Source: Lindgomyces ingoldianus
Taxonomy: Eukaryota > Ascomycota > Dothideomycetes > Pleosporales > Lindgomycetaceae
Reading direction: 5' to 3'
Assembly: GCF_010093535.1 (NCBI RefSeq)
Contig: NW_022985168.1
Coordinates: 913,579-977,578 of the forward strand
DNA: 64,000 bases
Shown: positions 24,467 through 37,782 of the stretch, in pieces
Layout of the letters: each line of letters starts with the position of its first letter
Position numbering within the stretch: the stretch's first letter is position 1
The notes under the pieces: model-generated
What the model saw: the letters and a program-made list of their open reading frames with translations, nothing else
Told to the model about the DNA's origin: nothing
Databases searched by the model: none
Translations under genes and position numbers: made by a program

Positions 24467-24756
24467 TGTAACGATTCTACGAATCGTTCCATCTCGGGTC
24501 GCTCGGATCCTATCCGAAGGGTCCCCGTATCGGCCCCGACCATGACTCGACCTAGTCCCCCGCAGTTACCCCTATTCCCTTATGTATTTAGTCGCACCTT
24601 GCCTCTATAGCTAGCTTAGTAGTTTTCTAATATCCTTTTGTACAAGGCCTATAAGTGTTAATAGCATTCCTAGGTTTAGAGTCCCCACGCACTCCTATAT
24701 GCCTCTAAGTGGATTCCCTCTGCATTTAGACCTATTGTCTTGCCTATGCTGTTACA
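24467..24756 (+). repeat. 5' LTR of the composite chromovirus
   Basis: 290 bp, TGTAAC to GTTACA. The left flank is GCAAC. The right flank continues into element-internal sequence rather than a target duplication, unlike the solo copies. Confidence 0.85.
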
Positions 24757-24907
24757 TTATATTAGAAAACTTACTTTTGCTAGTAATAGCTTTATTAATA
24801 ATATTATATTAATTATTTATTTAACTATGTTTAACTCTAAAAAGTGTTTAATTTAGGTTAAGTTACTATTTTTACACACTATTATATTAAATTATTTAGT
24901 TAGTATA

Positions 24908-25159
24908 TGTCCGAATAGTGATATTCGGGCGCCTGGTTGATAGTCACGTGGCTCGGATGCGCCCAGATCCCTGTGCACGGAGATCTGTGCGCAGAGTTTA
25001 GGACTATATTAACCCCTTTCCTTTGTACAATAGAAACAACAAGAAGCAATTAACACTAGTTACTTAACACCCCTGTGCGATGTTTACACTGTGTAAACCT
25101 CTCTGTCTTGTACGCATTTGCTAACACTAAGTGCTAGCTAGCAGAGAGTCTATTTAACA
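24908..25159 (+). repeat. 5' LTR of the complete Copia
   Basis: 252 bp, TGTCCGAATAG to TATTTAACA. Against the 3' LTR every difference seen is a transition (for example TCCGAA/TCTAAA, CTGGTTGA/CTAGTTAA), in both directions along the pair, as when each copy was mutated independently by RIP. Confidence 0.93.
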
Positions 25160-28100
25160 CTAATTAGTAGTTTAAATACTATAAAAAAGGAAGCTTTTTT
25201 TATACCTTTCTATTTAAAAGTTTATATATAAAAAGAATTCTTTTCTTTACTACTTTAACTATAAATTAGCAAGAGTAAAGATAGAGTTTAATTTATATGT
25301 AAGTAGCTATAAATCTCTGTTTAGTTACCTAAGCAAGAGTAAGAAACCTGTCTGTACAATACTATTTAAAGGTATTATATAAATAGTAGTGCTTGTTTAA
25401 CGCTAGAAGGTCTATTTTATCTTTTTGCACAAGGCTGTTTAGAGGCAGCGTACAACAAGAAGTAAAACAGCGCGCGACAACGCATAATTAACTACTATAG
25501 AGCAACAAGCAACGCCAGCTCTATCTATAACTAGCTAACATAATGTATTAACATATAACTAATACATACCTCTTGTAGGCATCTTAGTAAAGACCCTAGC
25601 AGAGCAGATAAACATTAAAGATTAAGTAGATAAGATTAAACTATTAAATAACACACTTAAAAAAAAGCTTAATTTATACATAGCTAACTTAATTATAAAA
25701 CTCTACACGTTAAGCGTAATAGATGTATGTATACTTAAGAACTTTTAGAACAACTTTATAAAGTAGAAGCTTATACACTTTAAAAATCTTAGCTAACTGT
25801 TTCTACAAAAACTAATTACTACTCTGTAAAACAAAAGCATTAGCTTTAAAAAGGACATAATAGAGGCTACTACACTATATAGACTTATAAAAGAAGAACA
25901 CATGTTTACTATTCTACTAAAATATTATATAAAACTATTACTACTATTGCTAGTTTTAATGTAATAGAGAATGTCTCTATATAAATTACCTACAGACCTA
26001 ATACTTTCTTTGTAATTAGTACAACTACCTTGCAATAGCTTACTGTACAAGAGCATAACTAGGCAGCTACATATTCCTGTAGCTACAGCTCTGCATAAGA
26101 TTCCCTAAAGCTTATACCTACTATATATAATTTAATTACTATACAATCTATACTAACTTCTACCTACATAAGATATTACAGCAGAGAACCTTACGCCTAA
26201 GAAGGTTATATAATTCTAGAAGGCATAAAAGAAGAAGAATAACTACATAAGGCAACTATATAATATTCTAGCTAACAAGGCTATAGTATTTATTAAGCTC
26301 TGCTAACACCTTACTATCTTTAAAGCATTATATATAAGCATCTTTCCTAATATTTTTAAAGAGCGCGTACACATGTTCTACCTTTATAATATTAGTCTAG
26401 GATAATTATAGAAGTTACTGTACAAGCAGCTTAGTAATTACTTTAATACTAACATAAACTATAACTAGTATTAGATAGATTAGACAATAATAAGCTTTAC
26501 ATAAAGTAAGTAGAAAAACTTTATAAAAACCTTATATAAAGCTTTTAAAGCTATAATTAATAAACTTACTCTTACATAAAAAGCTCTTAGTCTATAATTC
26601 TAAGGCAAGATACTGCTTTACACTACTGTTGTATAAGCATGCTAAGGGTAACCTAAACTTAAATAAGCAATGTTTTTAATTAAGCCTATATATAAGGCAC
26701 TGTACAGTAACCTCTGTTTAGCACTTTAGGTTATAATTAATTAACAGAATAATGCATTTATAAATAAATCCTAAAACATGTACTACACTAATAGGTAATA
26801 TAGCTTACTATGTACACATAGCTATTAACAACATAGAAGAAGCTTAAGAGGATATAGAGGATTATTTAGACTACAGTTCTTTGCATAATTAAAGTAATGC
26901 TTTATCTGTTATAAGAAAGAATGTTAGTTAATAAATTATTCTTACATAAATTAATTTTATATAAAACGCTAATATATCTTTTTATATAAAGAATTTTATA
27001 ATAAGACACTAACATATAAAAAGGTAAATGTGTATATTTAAAAGTTTAAAGGCAAACTAAAGTAGAAGAAAGAAGAGTTACACAATAATAATAACCTAAA
27101 TAAAAAGAAAAGTAAGAAAATTATTAACTACCTTACTAATGCTACATTTCTCTACTGCGTGACTACAGAGGACATCTACAGCCTAGAACCTAAAGGATAC
27201 GCAGAACAGTTTATCCTTAAAGATTAATACTGTACAGTATACTAAGGTAAACTATAGGATACTAGCGCAGTAAGAATCTCTACTATAGAAAAGTTATAAC
27301 TTAAAGCATACCTGTAAGAATTCCCTTATACAAAAGTAAACTAGACACTAAAGAAAAAAAGTATTAGCTTTAAAAAATAAGAATTAATAAAATTAATTAG
27401 TACTATATAAATTACTAACTTAGTTAGTAACATAACATATTACATCCTAGACACCCTAACACTGTTCCTACTGTCTCTAGCAGACGCAGACTAAATAGGT
27501 GCGTACTTTAACAACATGCAGAATGTAATTATATAAAGTAATAGAAATACTATTCTAGTTATATAAAAATAAAGTTATCTATTCTTTAATATATAAAAAA
27601 AGAAATTAATGTTCTTCTTTACTAAACATAATCTTTAATAACTACATAAAAGATTTAGCTATCTTTATATAGAACAACTTTATATAATGCTTAAAAACGC
27701 TAGACATAACGTTAATCTCTTTATACTTAAGAAGATTAAGAAGTTCTGCTACATGTGTTAGCTACATAACTTAGCACTATAAAGATTTAAGTTTATAATT
27801 AAAGATAACTTACACTTTAACTATAAGATAGTAATTAATATTGTATAAATTAGCAACTAAGATGTACTACATATAATTAACATAAATACATTATTTTAAG
27901 CAGCAACCTTTTTAAAATTAATGTCTGCACAAGATACCTAGAACGCGCTCTGCAAGTGTTAGATTAATACATACTAAGGCTTACCTAATTACATTGTACA
28001 TAACTCTAGTACAAACTTTGCATCTAAAGACTTCTAGAATTGCGCGAAGATTGTAGGAGCAACATGTTAATAGATGCTAGTAGAGGCCTATTAGGCTCTA

Positions 28101-30547
28101 GGGAAGATTAAGCGCGCGCACGCACCACTGCAACGTGCGTACAATATCCTCTGTGCAGAATTAGATAATTATATAAACAATAAGTTAGTGTTATAGATAG
28201 CTGTTAAAGCCCTAAATAATACAGTAAGACTAAACAGTCTTATACCTACATTGCTTATGTTTAGAACATACCTAAGAATTAACATAGATTCTGCACTATC
28301 CTCTAATATTATTACATAAGCTAACGCTGTATAAAAGGTAATAAAAATGCTTTAAAGCAAAAAGGCAAAAGTTAATATTAATTATGTAATTAATACTTAG
28401 AATAGCTTAACTTTATATAAAGTACTAAATCTTCTACTTAGTTCTAAAGTAAAGACGTAGTAAGAGAAGAAGGGATAAATAAAACTGCACATAGTAAAGG
28501 GAATTAAGGCCTTAGATATTATTGTTAAGATAGAGAACAGTCTAGTAAAACTCTACTGCACATAAGTTATGCTGTATTATTATATAAAAGATAAGAATAA
28601 ACTTGCATAAAAACTGCTAGATCTAGACAAACTAGCCCTAGTACAAAGGGATCCTCTATAAGCATAAAAGAGAGGTTGTCTACGCAAGTAACTAACTCTA
28701 ATTAATAGACCACATAAAACAGCCCTTTAAGTAGTATTAGATTTATTATATAAACTAGAACTACAACTAGCTAAGAGAAGCTATAAAAGACTATATAAGA
28801 ATCTTATATAAAACACAATGTTTCTAACTTAGAAAAAAAAAGGATAACTACACTCTAGCAATTAAGCTCTGTGCAGACAGTGTAATTATAACACCTAGAA
28901 AACTATTTAAAGAATTAGACTCTATAGAAATAAAAAGCCTAATTATAGGCAGCATGTTTAAGGTACTTCTATATAATTTATTAGTCTATAAGAGACAGAT
29001 CTTTAACCTTTATCTTATACATAAAGTTAAAGGGAAATTAACACAGCTATATAAAAAATTAAAACTAGTATTTATAAAACATTTTAATAAAAAATAAAAA
29101 AAAGATCCTTACATAGTCCCCTATAATTTAGAAAATAAGTTAGAGGTTAATTTTAGCTATTAGCTTATTACTAATAGCTTTGTATAGTATGCACTGTAAG
29201 CTACGCGATATCACTTAAGCGTACGTATAGTTAACAGATAAACTTACACAAATGTTGTTTACACAACTACTAAGAGAACTCTAAAAGAGCTTTCCTTCAC
29301 ACATAATATTTAGAGTTGTACAACTACTATATAGCGCAGTAGAATCTAGCTTGTATTAGTTTAAGACATACTATAACTACTATAAAGATAAACTTTGCAT
29401 AAAAACTTCTTTATATAATCTATGCCTCTTAATTATGTATAAAGGCATAAAAATGTTTAAAGTCACAAGGCTGCAAACAGACAACACCCTTAGTATTATT
29501 ATAACTAATTTTATATAATGTAAAGAAGAAAAACTGTAGAAGGCTAAGTTCTATGTAAAGCTTAAAATAATATTATTATATAAATAGCCTATAAAATTTA
29601 ATAAAAAAAGATTTAGCTTATATAAAACAAAACTATAATCTTGTTAACTTAGAAAGGATAAGCTAAGAACCTCTATACAGTAGACCTAAACACAGAGGAC
29701 GCCACGTAGAAGTACATTAAACAGCGCGCACAAGGTGCCTATATCGCGTCTGTATGTTAACCTAAGGCAGCATTTGACCTGTCTACTGCCGCTTAAGTTG
29801 TGTCACTGTTATACAATAATATTAAGGCATTAAATGTACAAATCTAATAGTAAATTAACAACTAGAATTAAAAATTATTATACATACTACTTAATCTTTT
29901 TTATATAAAGTTATTTATCTTTACTAACAGATTATTTATAAATAATAAGGACCTAAGTTTACAGCTTAGCTTTTTTATTATTCTTAGAATAAAGCAGTGC
30001 ACTAGGAACTTATATAACTTTAAAATTATAAGTAATATTATACACTAGAACTCCTCTAAGTGTAAACAGGTTACCTGCTTTGTACTAGCTAGTAAATTAT
30101 ATAGAATAGTAGGAGGATTTAACTGCGTAATTGCACTAAGCATAAGAATTAACTAGATTACACGTATGCTTAGAATACCTTTTATACTTATTATACTATG
30201 CACAGATTTAAGATCTCTGTATAAATGTCTTATAAAGCTTAAAATAATAAATAAGAAAAAACTTATAATTAATATTATGTTAATTTAAGAATTATATAAG
30301 AAGAGGGAGATTATAAAGATTAGGTAGATTAATAAGAGAGACAACTTTGCAGATGCCTATATAAAAAAGACGCTAAACTCTACTCTTAAGAAACTAATTT
30401 TGTACAACTAACTAACTATTAGAGTTAAAGCGTTAGTTAATAGACTTAAGCCTATATAAGATAGGTAAAAAGGGCCCCACAGTAACCTATCTACTATATG
30501 TGTAAACAAGGTAAGTCCTGTATAAAGGAAAAATAAAAAGTTGCTAA
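25160..30547 (+). pseudogene. Degenerate Copia gag-pol
   Basis: Internal region of the Copia at 24908-30799. One polyprotein (Gag, protease, integrase, RT, RNase H) would be expected. Fragments seen are a protease-like EGYAEQF-type stretch near 27190, an integrase core with SSTNFASKDF near 28010, KIKRAHAPL near 28105 at the end of the core, and LQTDNTLSI near 29471-29497. Stops come every few dozen codons, and many are TAA or TAG derived from CAA, CAG or TGG by transitions. No functional protein can be made. Confidence 0.85.
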
Positions 30548-30799
30548 TGTCTAAATAGTAATATTTAGGCGCCTAGTTAATAGTCACGTGGCTTAGATGC
30601 GCCTAGATCCCTGTGCACAGAGATCTGTGCGCAGAGTTTAGGACTATATTAACCCCTTTCCTTTGTACAATAGAAACAACAAGAAGCAATCAACACTAGT
30701 TACCTAACACCCCTGTGCGATGTTTACACCGTGCAAACCTCTCCGTCTCGTACGCATTTGCTGACACCAAGTGCTAGCTAGCAGAGAGTCTATTCAACA
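30548..30799 (+). repeat. 3' LTR of the complete Copia
   Basis: 252 bp, TGTCTAAATAG to TATTCAACA, followed at once by GTATA. Its right half is less mutated than that of the 5' LTR, while its left half is more mutated. Confidence 0.93.
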
Positions 30800-30804
30800 G
30801 TATA

Positions 30805-32267
30805 GATAAGATCTTAGAGACTTTTTATTAACTAAAGCCTTTAAGTTTAGAACTTCTTATCCTCTATAATTAAGATTGCCTTTAAAAAAGTTATAAAAAG
30901 TGTGCTAAAGTAAAAACTTAAAGACTACTAATAACTTATTAGAATTAGAGATAACTACTAATGCCTAACCTTTAACTACTATTAGATCTTATTATAAAGA
31001 CTGCAACCTATTCTAGCTGCAGCTAAGGTAAAATGCTTACCTTTAGAACTAAATAACTACCTACTTTAATAGCTAAACTCTTTTTTTATAGAACTTAAAG
31101 CTAAAGACCTACTAAATTTAGAGTTAAACTTTAGCAATATAGCTTTTAAAAACTAAGTTACTTAATTAAGAGCATAAATTAAACAGCTAACTAGATTAAA
31201 AACTATTAGTCTTAATTATCTCTTACTAACTACTAAATTACCTTTAATAATGCCTTAAATTACTTATACTACATTAATAGTAAGAGACTTTTTAGGCACT
31301 TTTAAGCTTTTTTAAAGCTACCTTACTAAATGCATAACTAAGATTAAGAACTTTATAAATAGTAAAAAACCTACATTTAAATAATAGTAAGCCTTTATTA
31401 TAGATAGACTTAACATTAATTTAGATTACTATCAGAGTAAGTGTGCACGCATAGCGTTAGTATAGAGACACACTGCTAGTATTGCAAAGGAATACCTAGA
31501 GCCTAGATACCTAGCTAAATTAGACAACTTTTAGTTTAAGAATATAAAAGAAATAATTAAGCTTTTATAAACATACTTTATTACTAGTAATAAAAAGATA
31601 AAGGCGCAACAGGTGTTTTAAACTTTAAAGATAAGTAAAAAAAAAGTATTTTTTACTTTTAAAGCTTACTTTATTAGTGCTGCTATTAAAAAGTTTATAT
31701 TAAAGTTAGAATAGTTTTTCTACTTATAAAAAAAATACTGCCTAGCTTAAAAGTACTAAACTTAATTTTTAAACATACTTAAAAAAGCTTCTTTAAGTTA
31801 ATAGTAGCCTACTTAATAGCTTATAATATAAAAAGAAGAAACAGTTTTACTATTTTAAAGTAAACTATTAACTACACCTAATAATTTAATGTTAGACTTA
31901 TTATAAATTAATCTTTGAAGGTTTCTAGTAATACATCTAAGGCAGTATACTATTTAAGTGCACCCTGACCTGCACCTATGTTAGTACTCTAATCCACCCT
32001 AGCTACCCACTAACAACCTAGCCAGACACCTGCCTCTAAAAGACAAACAACTCCTAGCAACTATTATAATTATAGTAAACTAGAACATTTTACTAGCAAT
32101 TATTCTATCTTTAGAGTATAAAAAATTAAGGTAAAGTAATAAAAATCTAAAAAAAGTTTATAAATATAAATAATTATAACTTAAACTTTTCTTAAATAAA
32201 AAATAAAGACGCTTAAGAAAACTTTTTGTTTTAAGCTTAAATAAGTATAACCTAGTAAATATTAACT
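30805..32267 (+). pseudogene. Degenerate gag of the composite chromovirus
   Basis: Plus-strand translation with stops resembles a Gypsy Gag: a helical segment around 31270-31600 (for example ARIALVQRHTASIAKEYLEP near 31450-31510) and then a long Lys/Phe-rich part. It begins after the Copia target duplication and stops at the TA target of the Fot1 at 32270. No zinc knuckle was identified with confidence. Confidence 0.6.
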
Positions 32268-32269
32268 TA

Positions 32270-34135
32270 ACGTACTTTATAGGCGAGTCGCTTACACACC
32301 CAAGTTGCTTACTTTTGCTAAGACCCCACCCTAACAAACTCTATTATAGCCTATAACAACCCGCTCTAGCACTATATAGTACAGTACAGCCTAGAATATT
32401 ATTTAGATACTACTTCTACTTCTTGCTTACACATTTATGTGTTATGCCTAGTCTAATTACACTATCTGTAGCGCCTTTAGAATAGCTTACCTACTTTAGC
32501 TTACACCTACTTCTTTACCTTTTTTCTATTACTGCGCGCTTTAAACTCTTTTAAAGCTATTAAGCGTAGGCTTTTTTAAATTATTAAAGTTTTTTCTGCC
32601 TTAATCTACTTTTTTTTATATAATTTATGTTATGTAGTAGCCTTATTAGCTGCTTAAAGCTTAGTAATTTCTTGTTATGCTAACACTAGCTTATATATAA
32701 TTATTACTACCTCTTTTAAGACCTTCTTAAACACCTTAACTATAAAAGTTAGTAAACTATTTATATGCTTCTAAATCTTTATTTTTATAAGCATTAATTA
32801 TAACCTAAGTTTTAAAGTATTACTTAGAGTTTACAACTACTAGAGCTTGTTATATATAAGTAGTAGTAGTAATAAAGTGCGCAACTTTACATTAAGGCCT
32901 ATTATAACTTATTATAAGTTAAAAGGAACTAATTTAGCGCTTTAAAACCTTTCTTAGATATTACTAAAAGTAATTATAGTATTATAAGCTACTTTAAAGC
33001 ATAGTAGAAACTTTATTTTTATAATATAAGTAATTTAGTTGTGTATAAGGTTTTTAGCTTAGCACCTATACACTTTCTTTAAAGAAGTAAAACAACCTAC
33101 ATTAAGTAGCTATAAAAGGTGTAATAAGTAAAAAAGTATATAAATAGTAATAATCTTATTATCTTTATAGTATTACTAGAAATAAAGTAAGTTATAGCTT
33201 TTATAGCTATTAATAACTAGCAGATAGTAGCTGCTAACAGTACACTTCTTTATATGCGCATTAAAGTGCTTTAACTAGTCTAGACTAAGCTAATTAGTAG
33301 TTTAGCTGTGCTTAGAGATTATAATAACTTAATTCTAAAGTAGATTTTTCTTTTTGTACTAGTTTAAAAGGTAGTTGCTACTCTAAAAGATAATAAAGGG
33401 CAGAATAGCCTACTTTTTAGCATTAATGCCCTAGATAGCTGTTGTCTACTCCTAGTTACCTAGCTAGACTGCTTTTAGCTATCTTTATCTCTCTAAACTT
33501 ATAATAACTGCTCTAGTAGATATCTAGCTTATTATAAACTTTATTTTATTAAAGTTATACATATTATTATTCTAGATGCTATACTTAGCTTTAATATTCT
33601 TTATAAAGTTAAACTAGCTTTAAATTACTATAGAATTTTTATAAAAAGCTTTTTTATAGTTATACTTACGCTTAAACTTTACTTTAAGCTTTAAGTAACA
33701 CTTAATAAACATATTAAGCTAGTTTATGCTAACATAGCCTATATTATGCTTAGCGTGTAAAGAATTAGCTATATTAGCTATAGCTACTAGCTAGAGGGGA
33801 AATCCTTACACATCTAGCTTAAGTATGTGCTAAATAATTACTTGCTTTTTATTATTATCTAGCTTTTATAAGTTAGCTGTATAATTAGCTTAAAAAAGTT
33901 ATCTAGCGTGTTAGTTACTTATTATTTTTTAAGAAACTTTATAAATAGCTATAGTGTGTTAGTTAGAAAGTGTTATGTTTTATTTAAAAGCCTAAAGTGT
34001 AAGCTACATCTAATATTCTTTTAATATGTTTAAGTAGTGTTGTTAGAAATGCATTAGTGTAGAAAGAGTAGTGTAGTAGGGTCTTAGTAAAAGTAAGCAA
34101 CTTAGGTGTGTAAGCAACTTGCCTATAAAGTACGT
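32270..34135 (-). mobile_element. Fot1/Pogo transposon, full length, degenerate
   Basis: 1866 bp with TIRs ACGTACTTTATAGGCGAG... and TA at 32268-32269 and 34136-34137. The transposase is on the minus strand. Near 33285-33070 it reads SSYYLLVINSYKSYN and LLNVGCFTSLKKVY, the C-terminal half of the DDE_1 catalytic domain with the catalytic Asp changed to Asn. Length and TA target match Fot1. It is the reference copy for all other Fot1 pieces and for the fold-back elements here. It inserted into the chromovirus gag. Confidence 0.87.
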
Positions 34136-34137
34136 TA

Positions 34138-34838
34138 TTACACTTATTTAAAAGAAAACATTTTTAAGTTTTTACTATTTTATGCTTAAAAAGCATTAAA
34201 GTTTAATTAAATTTTTTAGTTAATACTAGTGCACATAGTTTTTTATTTATTAACTTAATAACTACTAAGTTTTTATCTTAATGCTTTTATATTCTTATCT
34301 AGTGTTTACCTTTTAAAGTTATAGTTAAGGGCTTTTAAGACTAAATCTAAGTTCCTGTCTACTAGTCTATCTGCCTACACATGTAAATTAATAGTAGAAG
34401 CATCTAAAACTGCCCTTTTATAATTATAGACCTTAGCTTACAGAATTATATTATTAGTATTAAATAGCTACATTGTTTTAAACTCTAACTAGATATAAAG
34501 AAGAATTAAATTATATAGCTGTCACGGTCGGCATGCTCAAGCTACAAGCAAGAGGTGGTGTAACTCAACTAGATTAAACTAAGGAGCAGAGGAGCTGCTC
34601 TGCGAGTTTAAATATACATGTGTGCCCCCTGCCAAGGCGCTACTCATAGCACTAGCGTGCTACTCGTTGCGCAAGCGAGGGAGCTGATGCCGCAGAGCAT
34701 GTGAGGCGGTACACGCCGTCACAATAGCCTAGTAAGTATTTTACTACTTATAAACTTTTACTACCTTTGCTTATGTAATTAAACTAGCCTGCGCGCAATA
34801 AAAAAGTAGAGTTAAATATTAGACAATATAATGCACTA
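34138..34838 (+). pseudogene. Chromovirus internal segment (gag/protease region), interrupted
   Basis: This is the stretch between the Fot1 TA at 34137 and the fold-back element TA at 34837. By position it should hold the end of gag and the protease. I could not identify a protease DSG motif in the mutated sequence. A solo LTR interrupts it at 34520-34723. Confidence 0.45.
34520..34723 (+). mobile_element. Solo LTR of an unrelated family (204 bp)
   Basis: TGTCACGGTCGGCAT to CGCCGTCACA, with the duplication ATAGC at 34515-34519 and 34724-34728. GC content is much higher than the surrounding DNA and RIP damage is slight, so it is a late insertion. No full-length relative is in the window. Confidence 0.88.
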
Positions 34839-37780
34839 ACGTACTTCACAGGCGAGTTGCTTACACACCTAAGTTGCTTACTTTTGCTAAGACCCTACTA
34901 AACTACTCTTCCTACACTAATGCATTCCCCACAACACTACTTAGATGTGCTAAAAGAATGTTAAATACAGCTTACGCTTTAAGCTTTTAAACAAGACATA
35001 AAACTCTTAAAGAAATATGCTATAGCTATATACAAAGTTCTATAAAAGATAATAAATAACTACAGCGCTAGACAACCTTTACAAGCTAATTCTATAGCTA
35101 AATTATAGAGGCTAGGCAATAAAAAAAAGCAGGTAATTATTAAGACTATACTTAAGCTATATGCGCAAGGAATTTCCCCTTAGATAGCATTTATAGCTAA
35201 TATAGCTAATTCTTTGCGCGCTAAGCATAATCTAGGCTATATTTACATAAACTAGCCTAGTACGTTTATAAAGCATTATTTAGAGCTTAAAGTAAAGTTT
35301 TAAGCGTAAGTATAGTTAAAAGATATTTAGCTAATTATAAACTTTATCTTGCTAAAGTTGTACGTGTTATTATCCTAGATGCTATACTTAGCTTTAATAT
35401 TCTCTATAAGGCTAAACCTACTCTAAATTACTTTAAGACTCTTATAAAAAGCTCTCTTATAGTTATACTTACACTTAAACATTACTTTAAGCTCTAAATA
35501 ACATGGTCCACAAGCGAATGTTCAACACAAGCAAGTGTTCCGCCCCACCACTAAATTTAACTTTAAAGACTATTAATTCAACAACGCAAAAATATACTAT
35601 ATAAAATAAACTACTATAGGATTATTTAATATCCTTACATGTACAAGAGTTATGCCTAGGCTTGTTGCAGCGCTTGCAGCGCTGTGCGCGCGCTGCGCTG
35701 CTTTTAGCAGTTAACTCCTTCTAAGGCATTTTGCTACCTCCTGCTATACTAGCAAGCTTCTAAGTACTTAACTTAGAGCCCTAATAACTTGTTAGAGTTC
35801 CTCTTTTCTAAATTTACTTTTTTTTACGCTGCTTACGCTTTGTAGCTGCCTTACAGGCCCTCTCTAGGGTAGCTGCTTAATTGCGCTGTAGAACAGCAAC
35901 ATAAGCTATCTTAGTAGCGCCCTTACTTAGCTGCTTTGCTAGATTAAGCATAGCAAAAGAAAACAAATTTTAATGCCTTTAAATCTAATTATATAGTAGA
36001 GTTAACTAAGCCTTAACCTTATAAGGATTACTAGGTGTTTAAGCCTCTTAGGCAGTATTTAGTAGTAGAGTAGCTAGCTAATTAGGTAGCTGTATATTAA
36101 GCTTTAAGAGCACTAGCTCTAGGTTAAATAGGACTAGTCCTGTAGCTCTAAAGCCTGCGCAGATATTATCTGTTGTAATTAAGCAACTAAATGCTGCCTT
36201 AAAGGCTAGTAAGAAGGTTAGCTTATTAATATAGTTAATTTAGTAGCAGATTAACTAGCTAATCTTAGTACTGTACGCGCGCTTTAACAGCAAAAAGCAG
36301 CCAACGTCAAGCGGCTGTAGAATATGTGACGCGTGTGCTGGCATACAGAGCGCTATAATACGCCTCTGCTTGCAGAGCTCTAGGAATTTAACAGAGTAAT
36401 AGCTCTTATAGCTATTAAAAATAAGCAGCTGCTATAAGCCTACTAAGCAATCTTTTATGTGCAGATTAAAGTGCTCTAGCTATGTAATTCTATGTTTGTT
36501 AGTTGTCTAGCTGTTGTTGCTAACACTAATAGCCTAGTCCTTTAGTATATCCTCATCCTTATACTAGGCAGATAGGTGATGCTTGCCTTTAAAGATTGTG
36601 TATAGAGGTATTGCCCACCTATCTGCGTTAATGCCTACAATAACCGTCACCCATTTACAGTCGCCTAGCTGTATAGCCTTTAGCTGATTACGTCTATCTG
36701 TGCCTGTAACAACTATTTAGCTTAATATAACCCCTATCTAAAAGCCTGTTTTATTAAAATTATACGTGTCCTAATCTATAATGCTGTACTTTAATTATGT
36801 AGCCTCTACAAGCTTAAACTACTTGCTTATAATTACTAGATCTTTGCATTTTGCTTATTAGTAATTATATAGTTAGCTAAGGTGGGTTTTAACTGCTAGC
36901 GTACGCGCGACAAAGTTGGATAGCCAGTTAATACCTGCTAGTGGAGCGCTGCGCTTAGTAAGAAGCTTGTTGGCCATCTCTTGTACAGCACCTAAAGTAG
37001 GCGCAAATCCTCAGGAATCTAGATTAAGTATATGCTTAATAATTACCTCCTCTTCTAGCTTTGTAAGCTTCTTGTTGTTAGCTGTACAGTCGCGTTGCAT
37101 AGTCATCCCTGCGCGTTGTTGGCGGAGAGCTATTTAATTAACATTGTAGAGTGCTGCAGCGCGCCTCTTAGTTAAAGACGCGTCTCTATTAAGAGCTTAA
37201 ATAGCTAGGTTAATTCTAGCCTCTTTTAAAGATAATTAATTGTATAGTTGTTAATGCATCGCGGTTGGTAGTAGGTTGGCTGCGTTTTAGTAGTGGGGCG
37301 GAACACTCGCTTATGTTGAACATTCGCTTGTGGACCATGTTAACACTTTATAAACATACTAGGCTAGTTTATGTAAACATAGCCTAGATTACGCTTAGCG
37401 CGTAAAGAATTAGCTATATTAGCTATAAATGCTATCTAAGGGGAAATTCCTTACACATATAGCTTAAGTATAGTCTTAACAATTACCTGCTTCTTTTTAT
37501 TACCTAGCCTTTATAATTTAGCTGTAGAATTAGCTTATAAAGGTTGTCTAGTGCTATAGTTATTTATTATTTTTTATAAAACTTTACACATAGCTATAGC
37601 ATATTTCTTTAAGAGTTTTATATCTTGTTTAAAAGCTTAGAGCGCAAGCTGTATCTAACATTCTTTTAGCGCGTCTAAGTAGTGTTATAGGGAATGCATT
37701 AGTGTAGAAAGGGTAGTTTAGTGGGGTCTTGGCAAAAGTAAGCAACTCAGGTGTGTGAGCAACTCGCCTGTGAAGTACGT
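34839..37780. mobile_element. Fold-back element 2, interrupted by a Fot1-like transposon
   Basis: Ends are ACGTACTTCACAGGCGAGTTGC and its inverse, with TA at 34837-34838 and 37781-37782. After removing the transposon at 35501-37340 and one TA it is 1100 bp, matching fold-back element 1 (1098 bp). The left arm is about 34839-35310, the centre about 150 bp, and the right arm runs into 37343-37780. Sequence and order are those of the right end of the Fot1 at 32270-34135. Confidence 0.8.
35501..37340 (-). mobile_element. Fot1/Pogo transposon, second family, moderately mutated
   Basis: 1840 bp. TIRs of about 50 bp begin ACATGGTCCACAAGCGAATGTT, and the TA duplication is at 35499-35500 and 37341-37342. 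The minus strand near 36785-36555 gives a DDE_1 transposase segment: YNFNKTGF (from 36765), VVTGTDRRNQLKA, WVTVIVGINA, WAIPLYTIFKGKHHLSA. The usual FDETGF is FNKTGF, so Asp-to-Asn and Glu-to-Lys changes, both G-to-A, remove a catalytic acid. It is less damaged than its host element. The plus-strand open frame at 36916-37137 is an antisense shadow. Confidence 0.85.
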
Positions 37781-37782
37781 TA

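Larger units (their letters stand above)
24908..30799 (+). mobile_element. Complete Ty1/Copia retrotransposon, 5.9 kb
   Basis: The two 252-bp LTRs (24908-25159 and 30548-30799) are flanked by the 5-bp duplication GTATA (24903-24907 and 30800-30804). Plus-strand order is Gag about 25600-27050, protease about 27160-27300, integrase about 27640-28330 and RT about 28840-29520. The fungal QTDD box at 29474-29485 now reads QTDN. RNase H lies at about 29690-30400 (QRAQGAYIASV near 29720). Stop codons and the lost Asp make it inactive. It inserted into the 5' leader of the composite chromovirus, so it is younger than that element. Confidence 0.93.

Noticed and set aside
24467..24756. Solo LTR with its own target duplication
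   Set aside because: Flanks GCAAC and TTATA do not match; the left flank instead matches the flank right of 42572, so it is treated as the 5' LTR of the composite element.
36916..37137. 73-codon plus-strand frame
   Set aside because: Antisense to the minus-strand Fot1 transposase at 35501-37340.
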